This document shows positions 23,248-30,398 of a stretch of 34,093 nucleotides of DNA, piece by piece; position 1 is the stretch's first letter, and each line of letters begins with the position of its first letter. The DNA is from Candidatus Brevifilum fermentans (GTDB lineage: Bacteria > Chloroflexota > Anaerolineae > Anaerolineales > Villigracilaceae), in NCBI GenBank assembly GCA_945877125.1, contig CAMCQT010000043.1:1-34093 (forward strand). The letters run 5' to 3'. The translations under genes and the position numbers were made by a program. The notes beneath the pieces were generated by a model, which worked only from the letters and a program-made list of their open reading frames with translations, ran no database searches and was not told the DNA's origin.

Positions 23248-23955
23248 TTACTTCAACTCTCGCCGTAATTTCTCTGTAACCGTGCGCAGGGATTTGATGC
23301 GCGCAAAATATTTATCGTTGGCTTCGACCAGTGTCCAGGGAGAATCGGGGGTGCTGGTCTTCAAGAGCATTTCTTCCGCGGCGGTAATGTAATCCTCCCA
23401 TTTGCCGCGATTGCGCCAATCTTCATCGGTGATCTTCCATGTTTTGTAATTGGTGCGCGTGCGTTCGCGGAAGCGGCGCAGTTGTTCCTGCTTGCTGATG
23501 TGCATCCAGAATTTAAAGACAATTGTGCCAAAGTCGGTGAGTTGACGCTCGAACTGGTTGATCTCGCTATAGGCGCGGCGCCAATCCGCTTCGGTGCAGA
23601 ATCCTTCCAGGCGTTCGACCAATACGCGCCCGTACCATGAGCGATCAAAGATCGAGATTTGTCCCTGCTCGGGCAGGCGCCGCCAAAAACGATAGAGGTA
23701 ATGCCGCTCTTTTTCTTCGCCGGATGGCGCTGAGATGGGCCAGACCACGTAGCCGCGCGGATCGATGCGTTCGGTCAGGCGCTTGATCGTGCCGCCCTTG
23801 CCCGAGGCATCCATGCCTTCAAAGACTATGACCACGGGTCGCTTTTGGGCATAGACTTGAAAAGCGAGTTCATGCAATTCAGCCTGTAATGCCTTGAGTT
23901 GATTATCGTATTCATCACGCTCAGTTGCCAACGTAAGATCAAGACGCTCAAGCAT
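23248..23955 (-). CDS. Polyphosphate kinase 2 family phosphotransferase (downstream half of a pair)
   Basis: 235 residues. Walker A is GMDASGKGG (47-55), followed by RGYVVWPISAPSGEE, then DRSWYGR (104-110) as Walker B and lid region, and FKFWMHISKQEQ. All are PPK2 hallmarks; the family transfers phosphate between polyphosphate and nucleotides in the cytoplasm. Its ATG lies in the sequence AATGCTTGA, so it overlaps the stop of the upstream PPK2 gene by 8 bases with an AGGAG site just before it. This indicates translational coupling and probably a heteromeric enzyme resembling the two-domain polyphosphate:AMP phosphotransferase. All motif residues look intact, so this is the likely catalytic partner. 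Confidence 0.85.
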   Translation of the reverse strand: MLERLDLTLATERDEYDNQLKALQAELHELAFQVYAQKRPVVIVFEGMDASGKGGTIKRLTERIDPRGYVVWPISAPSGEEKERHYLYRFWRRLPEQGQISIFDRSWYGRVLVERLEGFCTEADWRRAYSEINQFERQLTDFGTIVFKFWMHISKQEQLRRFRERTRTNYKTWKITDEDWRNRGKWEDYITAAEEMLLKTSTPDSPWTLVEANDKYFARIKSLRTVTEKLRRELK

Positions 23956-24727
23956 TGACGGCTCCTTTCATTTCCTTTGTTACGCGCGGACGTTTGGCTT
24001 TTGCTCCCGTGGATGCGGGTAACCCCAGGCGCGCTTCGAGCGCAGCGATGATCGTTTCGAAGACCTTGACGCGCATGTAATATCGATCGGTTCCTTCGAC
24101 GATCGTCCAGGGGGCATGAGGCGAATCAGTCCGCGCGATCATATCTTCGACAAAGCCTGCATATTTTTCATAGCGTTTGTTTTGCAGCTCATCTTCCTCG
24201 CCCACCTGCCAGGCGGATAATTTATCCTTGCGCAATTTCTTGATGCGTTTTGTCTGATCCGCTTCGCCAATGTGCAGCCAGAATTTTAGGATGACCGTCC
24301 CATCTGCGGTCAGCATCTCTTCAAATTCGGCGATGTCTTGATACGCGGCGCGCAACTCATCCTTGTTGATCGTCTTGTTCAAGCGATCGATCAAGACCCT
24401 GCGATACCAGGATGTGTCGAACGCGACCACTTGCCCGCGGGCTGGGATCTTGAGCCAGAAGCGCCACATCCACGGATAGCGCAATTCAGCCGTGCGCGGC
24501 AGCGTGATCGGGACGACGCGGAATCCGCGCGGGTCGAGGCGCTCGGCGAGTAAGCTGATCAGCCGTCCCTTACCCGTGGCTGCCCAGCCCTCGAACACAA
24601 TGATGACTGGAACTTTGGCGTCGAAGACTGCGTGTTCCAATTCATACATGCGTTGCTGTAACGGTCTTAATCGTTTTTTGTATTCCTCTTGCGGCAAAGC
24701 CAGATCGAGATTGACATATTCAAGCAT
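23948..24727 (-). CDS. Polyphosphate kinase 2 family phosphotransferase (upstream half of a pair)
   Basis: 259 residues with GGAG before the ATG. It aligns with its neighbour along the whole length: GWAATGKGR (47-55) for Walker A, DPRGFRVVPI, DTSWYRR (104-110) and LKFWLHIGEADQ. Typical PPK2 motifs read G-D-A-G-K and DRSWY; here the Walker A is GWAATGKG and the arginine after Asp is replaced by Thr, like the N-terminal half of fused PAP enzymes. A Lys/Arg-rich tail (about 240-259) follows the domain. It is the first gene of the two-gene operon. A structural or regulatory role is plausible, but activity cannot be ruled out. Confidence 0.83.
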   Translation of the reverse strand: MLEYVNLDLALPQEEYKKRLRPLQQRMYELEHAVFDAKVPVIIVFEGWAATGKGRLISLLAERLDPRGFRVVPITLPRTAELRYPWMWRFWLKIPARGQVVAFDTSWYRRVLIDRLNKTINKDELRAAYQDIAEFEEMLTADGTVILKFWLHIGEADQTKRIKKLRKDKLSAWQVGEEDELQNKRYEKYAGFVEDMIARTDSPHAPWTIVEGTDRYYMRVKVFETIIAALEARLGLPASTGAKAKRPRVTKEMKGAVNA

Positions 24728-24854
24728 GGCGAACTCCAGTTTGTCAGTTTGATAAGTGGATGGTTGCGCTTGTTATTTTACCCCTCTCCTGTCTACCCCA
24801 AGGGGGAGACGCCAAGACTCTTTCCAAACAAAACGTTCATATTATAGAAATAAA

Positions 24855-24880
24855 ATGCCATCTCCCAATGGAGATGGCAT
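24855..24880 (-). terminator. Rho-independent terminator of the XRE regulator gene
   Basis: A perfect 11-base stem (24855-24865/24870-24880) with a 4-base loop and TTTTATTTC on the minus strand. It lies 28 bases after the stop of the XRE gene. Confidence 0.8.
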
Positions 24881-24907
24881 GGTTTCATCATTCAATGAGA
24901 TTGAGCG

Positions 24908-25189
24908 TCATGCCAACTGAACAGTCAACTTCTTCCCCAAAGCGGATGCGGCGCGTTCCAGTGTGATCAAAGTAATTGAAGCGTTTTCAGGGTCGAGCAG
25001 ACGTTCCAGTGCGGCGCGGCTGGTTTTCATGCGGCTTGCCATTTCGGTTTTGGTCAGATTCTTTTTCTTCATTTCTTCCGCAATTTGATAGGCAATCATG
25101 CGCTTAATGGCGACGGCTTGTACCTGTTCGTAAAGATTTTCCTCTTTCAGGAAATCGTCAAAGTTACTTCCGATGTGTTTTTTGTTCAT
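24908..25189 (-). CDS. XRE-family helix-turn-helix protein (antitoxin-like)
   Basis: 93 residues, with AAAGGA upstream of the ATG. The opening MNKKHIGSNFDDFLKEE and the HTH (LTKTEMASRMKTSRAALERLLDPENASITLITLERAASALGKKLTVQLA) match the short XRE proteins that serve as antitoxins beside RelE/Gp49-like toxins. No intact toxin lies next to it on either side. Only a short open remnant without a recognisable motif precedes it (25190-25270), so it is an orphan regulator or a solitary antitoxin. It probably binds DNA as a dimer and may repress its own promoter. It sits at the edge of the AT-rich island. Confidence 0.8.
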   Translation of the reverse strand: MNKKHIGSNFDDFLKEENLYEQVQAVAIKRMIAYQIAEEMKKKNLTKTEMASRMKTSRAALERLLDPENASITLITLERAASALGKKLTVQLA

Positions 25190-25491
25190 GGCTTAATCCT
25201 TTTCTATATTCTTCAAACGACAGTGTGTCACAATAGGTACGCCGCTAAGGATTGGATGGGAAAATGGGACAGAAACAAAATGCCCTCTCCCATTTGGGAG
25301 AGGGGAAAGTCGTCACTGCGAAAAAAGTCACAATTGGGGAGAGGGTGACTATTCATAAATAAATCCCCATGTCGGATTTGTTGGGGCTACCGAAGGCAGA
25401 AGTAGTCTTCTCCCTCCCATTTACTTTTCTTTGTTCTTTTTGCCATATATGAACGGTTTCGCTAAAAGATGCACTCGTTATTATTTATAAA
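25190..25491. other. Gene-free region with palindromic repeats
   Basis: A perfect dyad CCCTCTCCCA/TGGGAGAGGG (25283-25292/25295-25304), a further GGGGAGAGGG half-site near 25337, and no protein-like frame. The promoter of the XRE gene should lie at its left end. Base composition becomes AT-rich from about 25435 rightwards, which marks the border of the island. Confidence 0.5.
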
Positions 25492-25525
25492 ATGCACTGC
25501 CTTCTTGGTTATAAGGCAGTACATC
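25492..25525 (-). terminator. Probable terminator of the STAND operon
   Basis: ACTGCCTT/AAGGCAGT arms (25496-25503/25513-25520), extended by partial pairing, are followed on the minus strand by GCATTTTAT. It lies directly after the stop of the hydrolase gene, the last of the three-gene operon. Confidence 0.65.
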
Positions 25526-25530
25526 ATTAG

Positions 25531-26424
25531 TCATTTTTCATCTAGATATTTGTTTAAAAATCCAACAACCCTTTTTTTGTATTCTTCTGGATATTGGTTA
25601 TATGCTGTTGTATGTCGTCCACCATGCACCCAAAACTCTTTTGGCTCTTTTATTTTTTCCGAAAATCTTCTTATACTTTCCGATGGAACTCGCTCATCAC
25701 TGTCGCCTCTAATTACCATTATTGGTGTAGGTGAAACCTTACCAATATAGTCTATAGGGGAAGAATGCCAAAACTTGCCAAGCGACCAAATAAGAGAACC
25801 AAAAGTAAATACCCCATCGCCGATAAGACGGGCAATAATACTACCAAATTTTTGAGCCAATATTTCAAATCCCACATCATAAGAGGAGGAAAAAATTCCT
25901 TCTATTGCTACGGCCTTAAATATCTGATTTACTGCAGCATAAACTATTGCACTTGCGCCAAGAGAAAAACCCACCGCTACAATTTTTTTCCTATTAAAAT
26001 ATTCGTAATTTTCTGCATATTTTATAGCCTCTAATAAATCTTTGGCTTCATCAGGGCCATAAGTTACCAGACCAGGATCACTAGCACCGTGAGATCTTTG
26101 ATCATAAGTAAACACATGAAAGCCAGAGTCAACGAAAAACTTAATTTGAGATATATACCTAGACCTACTTCTTCTCCATCCGTGTAGAAGAAAAACTGTT
26201 TTATTTAATGGGTTGTTTGGACTTTTAATGAACCAACCTCTAAGGGTCACCCCATCAAACCCCTTAAACTCAACATCAGTATAATCGTACCCTTTTAATT
26301 GTTCTTTGCCGTTTGGAATTTTTTTTGGTAAAACATCGTTATACATTAGCTGACGGCCAACGACAAGAACTGTCAATAAGTAAACAATCAAAATTGAGAT
26401 AAAAGCCCAAAGAACTAGATTCAT
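25531..26424 (-). CDS. Membrane-anchored alpha/beta hydrolase
   Basis: 297 residues, with AAGGAG before the ATG. Residues 3-23 are a single N-terminal membrane helix. The hydrolase core follows: oxyanion-region LLHGW (79-83), nucleophile elbow GFSLGA (S154), acid in RGDSDERVP (D241 or D243) and catalytic H271 in GGRHTTAY. This is the family of lipases, thioesterases and peptidase-like esterases often annotated as lysophospholipase-type. It starts 32 bases after the STAND gene on the same strand and is AT-rich like it. By analogy with STAND and other defence systems that use lipases or esterases as effectors, it could be the toxic effector acting on membranes; this is inference. Confidence 0.82.
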   Translation of the reverse strand: MNLVLWAFISILIVYLLTVLVVGRQLMYNDVLPKKIPNGKEQLKGYDYTDVEFKGFDGVTLRGWFIKSPNNPLNKTVFLLHGWRRSRSRYISQIKFFVDSGFHVFTYDQRSHGASDPGLVTYGPDEAKDLLEAIKYAENYEYFNRKKIVAVGFSLGASAIVYAAVNQIFKAVAIEGIFSSSYDVGFEILAQKFGSIIARLIGDGVFTFGSLIWSLGKFWHSSPIDYIGKVSPTPIMVIRGDSDERVPSESIRRFSEKIKEPKEFWVHGGRHTTAYNQYPEEYKKRVVGFLNKYLDEK

Positions 26425-26456
26425 ATTTTCTCCTTAGTGTATAAAAGCCTTATTCT

Positions 26457-29400
26457 TTATATTACTTTATGCAACATACCCAGCCCATATTTATTCACTA
26501 TTCGCTCAATAACTTCTTTGTAACGAGCGTGTAATTCTGGGCGAGTTGTTTGTATATCATCAGGAAATTCAAATTTCTCGAATCTTTTCATTTCTTTGTC
26601 GTGAATTAAAGCCCATTGATAATGCAAGATATTTAATCTTACAGGTTCTGCTAAAATATCTAATGTTGCCTTCATCATTCTTCTCATACATTCCTTTACA
26701 GTCTTGGAGTCCGCCAACTCCAAAAACAAGACGCCCGCCGCTTTCTCAACATTCATATCTATTGCAATAAAGACCTGTCCCCATAGATAATTACTTACAT
26801 CTCGAAAATAAGCCTCTCTTGGAAAATTATTATTTGACCTTACTGCTTCCCAAACGCTTCTAAGATCCTCTTGATCTTTCAATATACCGTCAACCTCTTT
26901 CTGATAAAGCCCTCTACAGTTTGACAAAGACTTTACAACAGACTCGGTACTGTCTTCTTCCCAATACACCCGAAAGTCTTTGCTAGTTATTGAAAGTACA
27001 GCAAACTCAACAAACCCCTGATAGGCAATCTTCTCTAAAGATTCAATCATTACATTGACCGCATACGAATCCGTAAAAGCCGAATAATTCATGAATTTTT
27101 TTATAAAATTTGAACCTGCAATATTACCTGACTTTCTTTGCAACAAAGCCTCTAGATAAAGCAAAGAAAATAAAGTTGCTTTCCATATATATATCGGACT
27201 AGATAAATACGAACTTGATGAGACAGATTTTTTTTCTGCACCGAAATCAATTTCCTCATTTTGTACATCACCCCACATGGATATTAAATGATCAAAGACA
27301 TCATTCTCAACGCCGTCTGGAATATCTTTTTCATGTAATACTCGAGCAATTAGTCCAACGGTAAAAGCTCGTAAAACTGTCATTTTATGTACGATTTCCA
27401 GTTGATCAGAGAGAAGAATGTCTCCAAAGAACGCTAAGTGTTGATCGAAGTTGAAGTATGTCTGGTGGGTAATTAAACTTCCTGCAAAATACGAAACTAA
27501 AAATTTCTTCCAAGTTAACAGCGTAATTAATTCATTTTTATAATTTAACAAACTTTCCTGAGCAGTTAATTCTCCAATATCAAATAATGCTCTTATTGAG
27601 GGCGAATCCTGGAGTATGTCGCTTATGTCTTGTTCCAGGCTGATTATCCTAGCCCATGAAATTGCAAGCGCCTCCACCACAACATCAGTTGCACGAGATA
27701 AAAGCCCTAATTGTCCTTGACTTGATAACAGCCTTGAACCTGGTACTTTATAAAGCAAGTCTTTGTAGAAATCAAGAAGCGGATAAACGGATTTTCTATC
27801 ATCAATAACATGGACAAACATGTAGCCAGTCATTGACGCAAGAACATGAAAGACTTTTACGCTTTTTTGCGGATGAATGATATTTATCATTGAACGCAGT
27901 TCTTCAAATATTTGATACGCTTTTTCCATATCCCTTGTCTTGCGATAACGATTCCATCTTTCATACAAGAAAAGAGTGGATATCTGACTTAATTGTTCAT
28001 CATTAGATAACGACAATAAAACCAACCTTTTTTCTAGCCCAACTTGGTAGGCTGCTTGTGCAGCAAGAATTTTTGCTTCAAGCGATTTGTCTTCACTAAT
28101 TCTAACGACAATGGATTCTGCTAGCTTATAATAACCACTATCGCATATTGTTTGAATTACATCAATCAAGTATTGACGGCTATCAGGTCTGTTAACTTTC
28201 GCTAATTCAATCAAAATGCTTGCATCTATTTGGTTATGTAATATTGAAAAACTAAGTGCCAACTCAAGTGCTCCTCTGAGCTGAATGAATGACTTGGTTC
28301 TTGCAAGATCAAGATTTTCTAATATTTTCTCTAATGTAACTTCGCCAATAACAAATTCTGCTAATAAGTATTCAAAAACCCTCTCATATGTAACGTAGAT
28401 TTTTTGGACTGTACGAATGATACTTTTCTCATCTTTCTGACTTAATAATCCATCATCTACTAAATTTAAAAAAGGCGTATCGCAATTAGGAATTATATAT
28501 TGACCGATTTTGCTATCCTGCTTCAATATTCCAAGTTCAAGTTCTTTTTTTGCTTTTTCATACATTATTTCGATAATTCTCTGGAGAATTCCAAATTCTG
28601 TACTTTCATAGCCTTGCTCACCAAGGCAACCAAGAATATATTCTGAAAAGACATCTCTTAATGCCAATGCCTTTGGAATCTCCTGTTGGTTTCCGCCATA
28701 CACTTCAGCAGCCATTTTTAGAAACAAGGGATTAGCAATAAAATACTTAACTTGTTCTGACAGTTCCGTGTAATTAGTTCTCAGATTGTACGCATCTTTA
28801 TAGTTATTATAGAATAGCTCTGTTTCTTCTTTTGTGAACGAATCAACTTCCACATAACTATCAGGACCAGCCACATGATACACACGATCTATAGGGACAT
28901 TAAAAAAGCGTTTAATCGTATTCCAAAGCGGAATTCTGCAAGTTAATAATACTTTTATCCGAGGATCTTCAATTTTATTAACAAACTCCGCTAACTTCGA
29001 GACTAACGCTTCTCGCTTTGTATGCTCATTAATTGAATCAAAAACTATTAAAAAAGATCGGTTGTTTTTTACAGAAAGAATGCCACCTAAATACTCCAAA
29101 ACCCCGCCATCATAATTTAACATTTTCCCTAAATAGGTGTCTATACTCTCGTTTTCGATTTTCAACTGAGTAGAGTCTTGCAATAAAACATGAAGGTTAT
29201 CAGGGGGGACATCTGCCAAGTTGCAAACAAAAACGCTTTTCCCAAACCCAGCTTTTCCAGTTAAAACCATAACTGTTTTACTACTTGTTAAAAACTCATT
29301 AAAATATTCAGCTAAAATTGGCCTTTCAAAATAGCAAGCAGGCGAGTATTTTTCGGAGTATCGGCTACTTAACACATCATGAGTAATCGTATTTATTCTG

Positions 29401-29627
29401 TTAGTCAACGCATCAACCCGCGTCGCTATTTCTGAATTGTTAGCGTTTTCTTTTTTTATTAGCCCTACATTCTTTTCCAATTGTATTAAATCAAACTTCA
29501 AAGACACAAGATTTGATCGTATTTCAGCTATTTTAGGAAAATCTGCAGAGTTGTCTTGAGATAGCAACTGTCTTAAACGACGTTCGTTGTTGACAATTTC
29601 TTTTCTGATATCTTCTGTTGAAGTCAT
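26457..29627 (-). CDS. STAND (NACHT-like) NTPase with N-terminal coiled coil
   Basis: 1056 residues from ATG 29627, which has GAGAGG eight bases upstream. An alternative start at 29651 overlaps the preceding stop as ATGA. Residues 5-85 are charged and coiled-coil-like (RKEIVNNERRLRQLLSQ). A lead-in SEKYSPACYFERP precedes Walker A GKAGFGKS (124-131). Walker B is FLIVFDSINE (192-201) in the NACHT style, and VLLTCRIPLW (227-236) holds the sensor arginine. Residues ~300-1056 are long, helix-rich and lack a recognised repeat; they are likely the ligand-sensing part. STAND NTPases oligomerise on ligand binding and switch on an effector; bacterial Avs proteins recognise phage proteins this way. No nuclease or other effector domain is fused, so a neighbour may supply it. 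Confidence 0.8.
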   Translation of the reverse strand: MTSTEDIRKEIVNNERRLRQLLSQDNSADFPKIAEIRSNLVSLKFDLIQLEKNVGLIKKENANNSEIATRVDALTNRINTITHDVLSSRYSEKYSPACYFERPILAEYFNEFLTSSKTVMVLTGKAGFGKSVFVCNLADVPPDNLHVLLQDSTQLKIENESIDTYLGKMLNYDGGVLEYLGGILSVKNNRSFLIVFDSINEHTKREALVSKLAEFVNKIEDPRIKVLLTCRIPLWNTIKRFFNVPIDRVYHVAGPDSYVEVDSFTKEETELFYNNYKDAYNLRTNYTELSEQVKYFIANPLFLKMAAEVYGGNQQEIPKALALRDVFSEYILGCLGEQGYESTEFGILQRIIEIMYEKAKKELELGILKQDSKIGQYIIPNCDTPFLNLVDDGLLSQKDEKSIIRTVQKIYVTYERVFEYLLAEFVIGEVTLEKILENLDLARTKSFIQLRGALELALSFSILHNQIDASILIELAKVNRPDSRQYLIDVIQTICDSGYYKLAESIVVRISEDKSLEAKILAAQAAYQVGLEKRLVLLSLSNDEQLSQISTLFLYERWNRYRKTRDMEKAYQIFEELRSMINIIHPQKSVKVFHVLASMTGYMFVHVIDDRKSVYPLLDFYKDLLYKVPGSRLLSSQGQLGLLSRATDVVVEALAISWARIISLEQDISDILQDSPSIRALFDIGELTAQESLLNYKNELITLLTWKKFLVSYFAGSLITHQTYFNFDQHLAFFGDILLSDQLEIVHKMTVLRAFTVGLIARVLHEKDIPDGVENDVFDHLISMWGDVQNEEIDFGAEKKSVSSSSYLSSPIYIWKATLFSLLYLEALLQRKSGNIAGSNFIKKFMNYSAFTDSYAVNVMIESLEKIAYQGFVEFAVLSITSKDFRVYWEEDSTESVVKSLSNCRGLYQKEVDGILKDQEDLRSVWEAVRSNNNFPREAYFRDVSNYLWGQVFIAIDMNVEKAAGVLFLELADSKTVKECMRRMMKATLDILAEPVRLNILHYQWALIHDKEMKRFEKFEFPDDIQTTRPELHARYKEVIERIVNKYGLGMLHKVI

Positions 29628-29647
29628 ACTAATACCTCTCGGTTGTT

Positions 29648-30292
29648 TCATGGCAAAGTGAAGTTTTCTGGCCAAATAGTCTTGTTGTCAAATTTGATAT
29701 TATCTAATATCGCATCGCTTAAATCAGCATCGCTTAAATCAGCCCCACAAATAATAGATCCTCTTAAACATGCTCCAGAAAGATCGGCTCCTGTCAACTT
29801 AGCATCTTCTAAGTTCGCTTCTGTAAGATTAGCAAATCGCAGTTTTGCGTTCTTCAACTTGGCATCTGCTAAAAAAGCACGTGATAAAACTGCGCCTGTT
29901 AAATCGACATCACAAAGAGAAGATGACTCTAATGAGCACTCAGTCAAATCTGCACCTAATAAAATTGCGCCATGAAGCGTACCATCTGTAAGCCACCCTC
30001 CTTTACCTTTGCCATTTGCTCTTAATTCGCGAATTGCCCTTTGAGCAAACATATTATTTGTGCTACCAAAATCTCTAATTAATTGTTTCTTAAGATCTAC
30101 TTCGTCGCGACGCATATTCAAGTAGTCAATAACCAACACAGTTATCCCAATACCTAAAAAACCCTCCCCGAAATTTGCGTAAAAATCAGAAATAATATAA
30201 TCCAGCACTAGACCGTGCTGAGATATATACCCGCTAACTAAGATTAAAATTCCTAACAAGCCAATAAACGCAGCGGCTTTAAAACTATTCAT
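29648..30292 (-). CDS. Membrane protein with pentapeptide repeats
   Basis: 214 residues, with GAGG upstream of the ATG at 30292. Two membrane helices (about 8-24 and 43-58) are followed by a charged region, then pentapeptide repeats from about 105 to 200. The A(D/N)LxxA-type units include GADLTECSLESS, KLKNAKLRFANLTEANLEDA and GADLSDADLSDA. They form a right-handed quadrilateral beta helix, a binding scaffold without known catalysis. The stop codon is embedded in the first possible start of the STAND gene (ATGA), so the two are co-transcribed and perhaps translationally coupled. Likely a membrane receptor, anchor or effector for the STAND system. It is AT-rich like its neighbours. Confidence 0.82.
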   Translation of the reverse strand: MNSFKAAAFIGLLGILILVSGYISQHGLVLDYIISDFYANFGEGFLGIGITVLVIDYLNMRRDEVDLKKQLIRDFGSTNNMFAQRAIRELRANGKGKGGWLTDGTLHGAILLGADLTECSLESSSLCDVDLTGAVLSRAFLADAKLKNAKLRFANLTEANLEDAKLTGADLSGACLRGSIICGADLSDADLSDAILDNIKFDNKTIWPENFTLP

Positions 30293-30312
30293 AATAATCC
30301 TCGAATACAGAA

Positions 30313-30340
30313 ATTATATACATTCTAACAAAACAATCAC
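30313..30340 (-). promoter_or_regulatory. Candidate promoter of the three-gene STAND operon
   Basis: On the minus strand a perfect TATAAT (30318-30313) lies about 21 bases upstream of the pentapeptide-repeat gene, with the weak -35-like hexamer GTGATT at a spacing of 16. The segment is AT-rich and lies between the terminator of the upstream gene and the operon. The -35 assignment is weak. Confidence 0.35.
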
Positions 30341-30355
30341 TGTTTAAGATAGATT

Positions 30356-30384
30356 GGACGACCCGCCACACCCTCGGGTCGTCC
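30356..30384 (-). terminator. Probable terminator of the SHMT-aminomethyltransferase gene
   Basis: Nine-base GC-rich arms (30356-30364/30376-30384, GGACGACCC) with an 11-base loop lie 14 bases after the stop codon. The T-run on the minus strand is poor, so termination may be partial and allow some read-through into the STAND operon. Confidence 0.6.
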
Positions 30385-30398
30385 CTATCACTTATCCC

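Noticed and set aside
25202-25270. Possible toxin C-terminus (GVPIVTHCRLKNIEKD) before the XRE gene
   Set aside because: Too short, no toxin motif, and the frame is not clearly extended upstream; no pseudogene call is justified.
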